Positions 56,323 through 64,000 of a DNA stretch of 64,000 bases are shown piece after piece. The first letter of the stretch is position 1. Each line of letters starts with the position of its first letter. A program made the position numbers and the translations under genes. The stretch spans positions 10,244,001 through 10,308,000 of the forward strand of contig OX387201.1 of the NCBI GenBank assembly GCA_947561715.1, given 5' to 3'. The DNA comes from Ascidia mentula. Taxonomy: Eukaryota > Chordata > Ascidiacea > Phlebobranchia > Ascidiidae. Under the pieces are notes generated by a model. It was not told the origin of the DNA. It did no database searches and saw only the letters and a program-made list of their open reading frames with translations.

Positions 56323-57099
56323 GATATGAAAGTTCCGTTAAGTCGCAAGCATTGTTCCAACGAATTCACGTGCTTTCGCTATTTGTGTTGCCACAATAAA
56401 CCAGTGTAAGTCTGTAGTTTTTTGCTTAGCAGAAAAGTCAGCTATATATTTTTGCTCGCAAAGGAAACTGTCAATCTAAATAGCTGCCTTGCGTGCAGTT
56501 TGTCGCCAGGCGCATGAGGTTCCTCTTAATCTGTTAAGAAAGATTAATCTTTCATTCGAATTCCTGCTTATTACAATCTCTTTCTAATTCCTACTAAGCA
56601 CTCCGTTACGTTTTGATGTGGACCGCCAGTATTTCTATTGAAGCAAGTTCTTTCTTGTGGAAATGCCCTTCTCGTGCTTCGTCACAATATCTGATCATAA
56701 AGCAATGCCTGACCATCAATCCCGATCAGGTTTTTTTACCTGAAGTGTTGTGTGGTGTGGAGTTTGTTTATTGGTCTATATCACCACCAAGCGGACAATT
56801 TTTAAAATCGCATAAGCGTTTTCATAATAGATATTGCTATTTATCTTTTAAAGTTGGACTATTTCCATGAACTAAATAAGATCTGGTTTACTGCATACCA
56901 GTTTTCCAAAGTTTGACAGCAAATAAATGGTACATGGTTATCTGTAGTAAATATAGTTAAAAAACAACACAGTTTGGCGAGAAAGAATGCAAAACACAAC
57001 AAACAACAGAGTAAGTAGGCTTGTAAATGCCACAATAGTAACAAGATAGGAATGCTGCCACTGTGAAGACGTGTAATATGTTTAACATTACCAGCCAAA
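56323..57099. other. Convergent interval PSMD1 / CIDE-like gene
   Basis: Holds the 3' ends of both genes. Only TTTATT at 56767-56772 suggests a minus-strand poly(A) signal for the CIDE-like gene. No other gene seen. Confidence 0.45.
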
Positions 57100-57804
57100 T
57101 TATTCTTTGACTGATCTCTTTTTCAAATAATCTCCACCAGCCAGTAACGCCCTGCCGCACCACGTCAAAGCGACACCTGTCCAGCGAGCCACGCAATATA
57201 TCAGCATTCTCGCGCTACCAAGACGCATTTCGTATGTCACCGACATTCCGTTGCGCCCTCCTGTGGTGGTAGTAAAGCGAACACATCCGATTTGCGACTT
57301 TGGCCCGCGGTATACGTCCATCGCGAACTTTGCAATATGCTTATCTGTCACCTGCTCGCACGCAGGCTCTATATGTGGTCTTCGCGTGTCGTTGTTCCTG
57401 GGGTGTTCGGATCGTTGCCAGTCCAAGTTTAACTCTCCACAATTCCAAGTTTGTCTTTGTCCTTCTAGCAACACAAGGTCGACTTCGTTGGTGAGCTGAC
57501 GCAAGTAGTCGTCGTCAATAATTGATGTTCCGTCGACCAGTTTCACAAGCCGATATACCGGTGCTAATGACTTCAACTGGACCTCGTTGACTATTTTCCC
57601 GTTTGATTCCGCGCGAGCCTGAACTGCTTTGTGTTTCAGCTCACGTACTGATCGCGCAGATATCCCGACCGGATTAGCTTCCAGTAAATCCGGACTGACC
57701 TTTTCAGCATCATCCCGACTAAACCACACACGGAATGACATTGGTTTTTGTTCCGTTTGTCGGATTGACGGTAAATTCCAGTAAAACCACTTATTAACTG
57801 ACAT
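57100..57804 (-). CDS. CIDE-family protein (CIDE-N plus CIDE-C domains)
   Basis: Single-exon ORF of 234 aa. Residues about 20-118 fit the CIDE-N (CAD) fold: SFRVWFSRDD, a RSVRELKHKAVQ helix, YRLVKLVDGTSIIDDDYLRQ and VDLVLLEGQRQTW, corresponding to the LxxDGTxVDxEDFF...GQxW pattern of CIDEA/B/C and DFF. Residues about 155-230 resemble the CIDE-C region: FAMDVYRGPKSQIGCVRF, MSVTYEMRLG, then a hydrophobic and basic helix. In vertebrates CIDEC is found where lipid droplets touch and promotes lipid transfer and fusion; CIDEB acts in VLDL lipidation. Human CIDEA is 219 aa, so the length fits. No intron interrupts it, unlike the vertebrate genes. It is convergent with PSMD1. The start at 57804 is the first ATG and fits the family. 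Confidence 0.85.
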   Translation of the reverse strand: MSVNKWFYWNLPSIRQTEQKPMSFRVWFSRDDAEKVSPDLLEANPVGISARSVRELKHKAVQARAESNGKIVNEVQLKSLAPVYRLVKLVDGTSIIDDDYLRQLTNEVDLVLLEGQRQTWNCGELNLDWQRSEHPRNNDTRRPHIEPACEQVTDKHIAKFAMDVYRGPKSQIGCVRFTTTTGGRNGMSVTYEMRLGSARMLIYCVARWTGVALTWCGRALLAGGDYLKKRSVKE

Positions 57805-59927
57805 AATATCGTGAAAGTGTTAAGAATCTACCAAAGTTCAAATTCGAATTATTTACCCTGTTGGTTTTGTGGCGGCACCTTGCGTGTGACATGCAAACAT
57901 TAACCTGTTGGCGAAAGTATCATTGAATTAACTTATAACTCTCACCAATTAACATACACAAACTGATTTTTTGTTTTTATGTTTTGAGCACATCTGGGTC
58001 CTATCTATAGTTTCTTGACTTTTTTCTGCGATATACACAACTGTAACAAACTTAAATTTTAGAACAAAACGCACGACATGTACCCAAGCTTGTACTGCTA
58101 ACTTCAACCCGAAAAAAGTTAACGATAACATGTCCTTTATATACTTGCATTCAATCACGATTTCGAAATGACGCTGATGCTCACGTGACGTCATTCTGCT
58201 AACAGAAATTTGTCCTCGTGTGGTACAAAGTCCGTCTCGGCTTTACAATCTCTTTGAAATATTGTCCATTGACGAAATAGGTTGGGCATCCAACAGCCAA
58301 CATTACGTAATCCACCAACAGATGGGGTGGACCAGCATGTGAATCAAAGTCCAACTTGTTGAAATTGACTCGTATCGAATTTTTATAAACAGAATACGCA
58401 CTTATAGTTGTTTATTGCAGTCCAAAGTGCATGTTTTGGCAATGTGAAGTTCCGGAACAAAAACCATATATTGACAAAAAATGGTGCGATTTCACGGAGG
58501 GTTAAACAAAACTGGACTTCGGAAACACCGAGCGATTGCGATATTTATACTCCAACTACTGTTTGGAATGCGCTGCTCATGCTTCTCTTGACGCATTTGC
58601 TTTGGTAAGAGTTATTGTCGCGAATGTCAGTCTTAAATGCTGGACTAATCGCAATGCGGCCGTAATCGATACGTGGAAAGCACAGAGCGACCCAGTAATT
58701 GCAGACTGCTCGTTCACTCGTTGGCAGCCGATCGCAACATGGCAGGTTGCATTATTCATTCGCCACTGGTCGCTTGTTGATTTTCAGCGCGGTTGCATCT
58801 AGGTATGGACGTACGGGCAATTATCAGATCTACCAGTCAACCCCAGATGCTCGCACAACGCACGGTTATAACTGTTTCCAGTCCTGCTGTTCAGTGTAGC
58901 GCGATAGGACTCAATTAACATTAAAGCTAGTTGTGACGTGAGTATCAGGTAGTTGTTGGTTACAAGGGCACTTATAATATTTTTGTACATCTGTCAGTTA
59001 GATGTTTATTTTAAATTTGGGCTAGGATTTAGAGAGGGATCGGTCTATACCCCAGTTAGATAACATCAACAGCAAGGAATAAGTTGTGTTGCTAGGAAAA
59101 ATGTTTGTTGCTATCTTTCAAAAGAATTCCTGATAATAAGACAGACTTTTGGATGTTGCGTTCATTTACCAGGCATCAATAATTTATTGTCTTCTTCATC
59201 TTTGCTAGCCTGAATCGAAGTGTGTTTAGTTTCCGTTTTATACAAAGGTGGTCTTGCTGTACCGAGATAAGGGGGTGAACTTCTGTGAACTAAGGCAATT
59301 ACCGTTTTATTTTGTGTACTTCATTTCCCCTGCAATAAACCGAACGCACGAAAAGGGCAAACTGGAAAGAATGTTAACAGTGAGTGAGATGGCAACGGGT
59401 AATTGTGTTTCGACGATGCCCTCGAGGCTAAATGTTTACAACTCGTCATGTCTGCCCAAGCGCGTTTGGCTACGAGGCGGTAAATAGTGGTATGCTGGCT
59501 TGTAATTAAGTCTCACTAGAATGTTTTATTGATGCTTTTGGCGTTGGGCAGTCGCGAGGAAAAGCTGCCAGGAGATGCGGTTACTCCGAAGATATCGATT
59601 CATGTAAACAAGTACGTTAGGATTAGCCACCTAGCCACAACGATGTGCTGCAAGCTTAACAATATGAGTTAGTCGAGCTGAGAATACGAAACACGAGCGC
59701 AAAGAATGCCCAAGTGTTGTATGGCTGCGTATGAAACTTGAATGACGGAAGGTGTTGCTGTTTCCAGACTGGTAGTTTTCCGTTAAAGTCTGTCTATTTT
59801 GCAGGGGATTTGATAGTCAGATTAAAAGATTTGATCTGTGCTTCTGGATAAGTTTGGTATAGTTTGCTAAACATCCAAGCTTCTTTGATCTTCCATTTCT
59901 TATAACCTACAGTGTTGGCCAGCGAAA
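57805..59927. other. Intergenic, CIDE-like upstream region
   Basis: No convincing gene. Open stretches near 58.4-58.9 kb on both strands lack splice context or domains. Confidence 0.4.
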
Positions 59928-60185
59928 TCAAGGATATATTCGATTTATTAAAAACAACAATACGGAATACAACGCTTCGCAAAGCTCCGTCGCCTGTCTA
60001 AGCCCTTCGGTCATGTCAAGGTCATCGATTGAATAAAGGACTTCGCGATCCGTCAGTGGATCACGACTTTCGTTTGCCAGCTGTACGGAGAAGTTTTTGA
60101 TTCCAGGACGAAGCAAGGTGGTGATCAACGTATCTGCGCCGGCCTGTCCTCCGGATGGTTCCGTGGACCGGTGCTTGATATGCAT
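59928..60185 (-). CDS. Small hypothetical protein, 85 aa
   Basis: An intronless ORF starting MHIKHRSTEPSGGQAGAD, with an in-frame stop upstream of the ATG. It has amphipathic, charged content (TDREVLYSIDDLDMTEGLRQ) that looks more coding-like than its surroundings. An AATAAA overlaps its 3' end. I recognise no family. It could instead be the last exon of a larger minus-strand gene, or a fragment. It overlaps a possible plus-strand exon. Confidence 0.3.
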   Translation of the reverse strand: MHIKHRSTEPSGGQAGADTLITTLLRPGIKNFSVQLANESRDPLTDREVLYSIDDLDMTEGLRQATELCEALYSVLLFLINRIYP

Positions 60186-60279
60186 CAGTTTTTACTGCAC
60201 GCTGTGTTCACTGTTTCCCCGCATATGCCTTTTAAGTGTCCTTGTGGCCGAGGACTGAAATTTCGTGCACCCGTTGTCG
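60180..60279 (+). other. Possible alternative first exon (plus strand)
   Basis: From the ATG at 60180 the frame reads MHQFLLHAVFTVSPHMPF and on to a good donor GTAAGT after 60279, ending in phase 1. The second exon of the FGF11-14-like gene at 63619 starts in exactly that phase, and such genes use alternative first exons. The encoded residues do not resemble the known A-type N-terminus, so this is speculative. Confidence 0.2.
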
Positions 60280-62738
60280 GTAAGTAGACTTGTTTATTTT
60301 ATTGCATGTTTGTGAACTTTTTGCAGCCCCTTGTTTTTCACAATATGTTCGACAATTTAAGTATCGTTAGAGAGGAATTTCTTGTAAATTGGGTCATTAT
60401 TAATGCGCATTTGCGACTAGTCTGCTTTGTAACTACACGTCAACATGATGTTTTTTCGTTGGTCATTTTTATGAAAATTTAGTAAATTTGAACTGGCGGG
60501 CTTTAGTTGAAAATTTGCATCATTTTCTAATGTGGATTAGTAAACATGTTCTTGTAGACCGATGAAAGGCAACTGCCTTAATCTTTTCTCTTGTTATAAG
60601 GCCTTCCGCGCCAAGTGGCAAAATGTAGATAGCGTGAAGATCAATACGTGTCGTGTAAAGTCGAGGGTCATAAGCGAAAATCCTTTGGGAAATTCTCATG
60701 CTGTTAAACCGATTTGACCATTCCCTTTACTACGTGTGTAAAGTTTATTAAAGTGCGTAGAAAATCTGTTACTGGTATTCGCCCAGGCAATGGCGTAGCA
60801 CACAACGTAAAACCGTCGAGATTAAATGACCATGTGTGATTTTAGTGTTGTGATCGACGAAAGTGATATAACATAACACTGACTGTAATCACGAAATTTG
60901 CATATGAGGTAACGGCCATTAGCATACATTTATATAAATGTGTTGACTTACACCACGATAAATCTGACAAAAATACATAAAAAAAACAAGGCCTTACCGT
61001 TAGATAAGTGTCTGCGACTCGTTAACTTAAAAATCGCAAAATGTCCACACTTGTTTATATGTTCATAGCAATTTGTTTGGATAACTGAAGTTAAAAACCT
61101 AATTTGGTTTCCGAATGCGCGTTGACACAACGACAAGTAAATTTATTGGAATCTAACAGCAAGGATTTGCTAAATCTACTCGAAATGCGGATATATGGTT
61201 TCTTCTCTTTCAAGCATGATTTCTTAAAACGTGTAACCAAGGGCATAACGTAATTTGATCACACCTCGGAACATTAAAGTTCATTACTCGATGCATATGG
61301 TAGCACACGGAGGCTCCTATTGATTTCGAAAGTTGAATAATTTATGTGAAAGTGGTCTAATGGAGTTAAATTAGGCGATTACTCTTTAACGCCAACGCGT
61401 CGTCATATTTTGTGTAGCAATAACCGCTCGTGGGCGTAAGAGAGTAAAAAGCTTCACAAAAGAAGGGGAAAGGTTTTTCATAAATAAAGTTTTTTTGCGT
61501 GATTTTGTGATTACTGTTGCGGCATCACCGAAGTTTTGAAATGTATTGTCCATTCAATAGCTGTTTTTTTTCTATTTTTTTTTCATGCTTCTATAAACCC
61601 TCGCTGCAAACGGAAAGTTGGCTTGCAGAAGTTGGAATCGATAAAATCTAGCACTTGCTTATACCAATATACGTCCATAGGGATAAGCCTTTTCAAATTT
61701 AAATTAAAATGCCGAAATGACAATGACCTTTGTTTAAAAACTCGGTGGTACATCACATAAGTAAAAGTCTTACACAGCTTCGGGTTGCTCCTCAACTGTT
61801 TTAAATGAAGCAGTGCAGTTTTCACGGTAAAAAGTTTAAAAATAGTTATGGCCAACGAAAAATCTTCAGGTAAGCAAGGAATAAAAGTCTTTTTATTTGT
61901 TTTTTTTTTCACCCTAGCTGATACGCAGTGACTGCAACCAGTTTTTAATGTTATTGTCAAAAAGCAAATTACAGTTGATATTTTGCTTTACTTTTTTAAA
62001 AAAAAATGTCGATCCATTTTTAAAGACATTGTTTAGTGAAAATGGTTCCTGGGGTTCTTCAAAACATATTTTTTGCAGTGGTACTTCCATCGCTGCGGTA
62101 AATTATTCATGGACTGCACCCAATTACATTAGCCTTTATCAAACATTTATTCAGGAAGAAATGACAAAATAACAGGTGCCAACCGGACCAATTTCATGTC
62201 ATTATAAAATAATTTACATGGCGTGATACTATACTGCTGATACACAACAACTGTCGAAAAACTAATAACTATTGGACAATTTGCCATGATGTTGTATCTT
62301 CGCCATTTGTTTGTTTGCTGTTTCGCTTTGTGGAATTTGCATGTCGCCACTAAGGGTTATAAGCTTAGTCGATCGAATTTCGTTGCCATCGATCGGATAC
62401 GCTTGTTTTGAAAATTGCCTGGGCCTAACGCATGATGCCGGTGTGTGGTAAATTAGCAGTATATACTGCCGTCCTTTAAGGTTGTGTACTGAAAAATTCA
62501 TGAAGTTCTGTGCGGGGAGGTTTGAGAAGACTCAGCCCATCAACCGAAAAAGCATTACCGTCCGTGATTTTCATCTCAGAGCTAGCCACTGCCAGTTAAA
62601 GTAGTTACAGCTGCCAAGTTAGATCAGTAGTTGCGTTCACCCGTACGGAGACCAGCTGCTATCGACAACAAGGATACAGTGTTGCTTTGGATTATCAGTT
62701 GTTTTGTCCACGACTAAGTATAAGAGTAATGTGTAAAA
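60280..62738. other. Upstream region of the FGF11-14-like gene
   Basis: AT-rich and non-coding as far as I can see. Presumably contains the promoter for the exon at 62739. Confidence 0.4.
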
Positions 62739-63833
62739 ATGGAGAAATTTAAATCTGGTGGCCAAAACAAAGCACTCAAAGGTAGGAGGCAACTTGTTCA
62801 AAATAGACCATTTTGATTGGCGTGCAGCTGATAAATACTTGATGCTCTGCCTATCTCCGCGTTATGAATGTAGTGCACGCCTGTTGATAAATAATTTAAC
62901 TTCAGCATGCTGAAATGTCATTGGCGACACCATCAATTTTTTTGGGAAAACCGCAAATATTGTCTCCAACAAGAACGCCTTTTGCGCCGTACCAGGCTTT
63001 GAAATATTAAACAGACGATCAGCTGCCGTAACGTAAGATGAAATAAACCCTCATTCATTTGAACTTTGTGTTAAGTTTGCCTTCGGCTTGGTGATGTGTT
63101 GTGCTGAGTATTTTACCGTGTTAGTTCTTGTGCCTTTGTTGTAATAACATACATGGATGAGGCAACCATTTTAATAGGAAGGCATGAGGAAAGTAGCTCA
63201 AGTAGCCACCGGGGTACGGTTTGTTTTAAGGAAGACGTTGTTTATATCAGCAAATTTTCCGGCATTTTATAAATCGAGGCAATTGAAAAGATTTCGGTTT
63301 TAGTGTAAAATCTTGGCGGAAATGTTGCCTATCACAAAACTGGCGAAAGAAGATCAAATTATTTGTTGAATCGATTGGCTAAAAACGCGGGTTACTCCGG
63401 TCTAAAATCCATTAAGTTCAAACTTTATTTCTCCCAGGTTGATGTTCTCGTCAAGTATTAATTATATTGATCATGTGTGTTTTCTGTGGCTGCCTTTTGG
63501 TACACAACATTTGCATCAAACTTTTCTAAACGATTTCAACATGAACTTGTTCTTGCTCAGCCTTAATATAAGGTACAAAATTATACGGTTGTTGAAAATT
63601 ACCCATGTACATTCTCAGAACCCCAGCTAAAGGGTGTGAAGACACAGCTGTTCTCGCGACAAGGATTCTATTTGTCGGTGGACCGCGAAAATGGGAGCGT
63701 ATACGGCATTCCCGAGGATGGAGACCCAACCGTGTTTTATCTCATACCTGTGGGGCTGAGAATCATTTCGATTCAGCATCGTGACACACTTCTCTACGTC
63801 GGCATGAACAGCGAAGGGCGTCTATACACCACG
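62739..63833 (+). CDS. FGF homologous factor (FGF11/12/13/14-type), 5' part
   Basis: Two coding exons, 62739-62781 (MEKFKSGGQNKALK) and 63619-63833, join in phase 1. The second reads EPQLKGVKTQLFSRQGFYLS then GDPTVFYLIPVGLRIISIQ and LLYVGMNSEGRLYTT, and ends at a GTAAAA donor. This is the first half of the beta-trefoil, and the splice positions match vertebrate FGF13/14 (exon ending in LYTS/LYPS). There is no signal peptide, as expected for these intracellular FGFs, which bind voltage-gated sodium channel tails and do not signal through receptors in the usual way. The short first exon corresponds in length and junction to the vertebrate B-type start (SEPQLKG). The remaining exons lie beyond the window. 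Confidence 0.9.
62782..63618. other. Intron 1 of the FGF11-14-like gene
   Basis: 837-bp intron. The ORFs inside, including one reaching into exon 2 from 63439, are intronic read-through. Nothing else is seen. Confidence 0.6.
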
Positions 63834-64000
63834 GTAAAACCAGTCGCATACTGACGATAATAAAGTGCTTATAGTTTATACACAAAAAAGACTGTTCGTG
63901 GTTGGCAGACTACATTCTGGTGTTCTCATATCGGAATAACTTGGTTGATTGATTTGGTCCTAGTTCATCATGTCGACGAGGACCATTAACGCTTGGCATT
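63834..64000. other. Start of intron 2, FGF11-14-like gene
   Basis: Intronic sequence following the GTAAAA donor; the next exon is outside the window. Confidence 0.6.

Noticed and set aside
58408-58899. Cluster of overlapping ORFs on both strands
   Set aside because: Many frames are open at once, with no domain or splice pattern, which suggests a GC-richer patch and not a gene.

Overview
This window looks like a gene-dense, AT-rich, intron-containing animal genome. The gene set (a 5-HT2-type serotonin receptor, a CIDE-family lipid-droplet protein, an FGF homologous factor, YEATS2, PSMD1) together with short introns and nested genes points to an invertebrate chordate. I infer an ascidian tunicate, probably Ciona. 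That assignment rests on recalled gene families and was not checked by any search. All exon boundaries below were read by hand from GT/AG sites, reading phase and protein-family alignment from memory. For the multi-exon genes the summed exon lengths are exact multiples of three.

Layout. (1) 1-10.76 kb: a tandem array with a period of about 4.2 kb. It holds three near-identical intronless SLC49/FLVCR-like transporters. The first is intact, and the second and third each carry a different single-base frameshift. A fourth, old and 5'-truncated relative lies at about 11.5-12.2 kb. (2) 13.1-14.3 kb, minus strand: elongin C. (3) 14.5-15.8 kb: decayed LTR-retrotransposon pieces (gag-like on minus, integrase on plus). 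(4) 16.4-20.0 kb, minus: an acid-lipase-family gene with an unusually long N-terminal region. (5) 22.6-35.6 kb, plus: TRAPPC4, GPALPP1 and YEATS2 in a row. The first two are only 170 bp apart, which resembles the operon-like, trans-spliced pairs known in tunicates. A TMEM45 gene lies antisense inside YEATS2 intron 3. (6) 37.2-56.3 kb, plus: the complete proteasome subunit PSMD1 in 24 exons. Its 9.6-kb intron 15 contains a complete 8-exon 5-HT2-like receptor on the opposite strand and a tRNA-Arg(CCG). (7) 57.1-57.8 kb, minus: a single-exon CIDE-type gene. (8) 59.9-60.3 kb: a small unassigned ORF and a possible exon. (9) 62.7 kb to the end, plus: the first two coding exons of an FGF11/12/13/14-type gene running off the window.

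The most interesting observation is the serotonin receptor nested antisense in PSMD1. Human HTR2B lies in the same configuration inside PSMD1, so this nesting probably predates the split of tunicates and vertebrates. I also see scattered hammerhead-ribozyme-like motifs, of the kind carried by some retroelements, in the transporter spacers and in introns. I found no CRISPR array, no bacterial-type operon and no clearly new molecular system.
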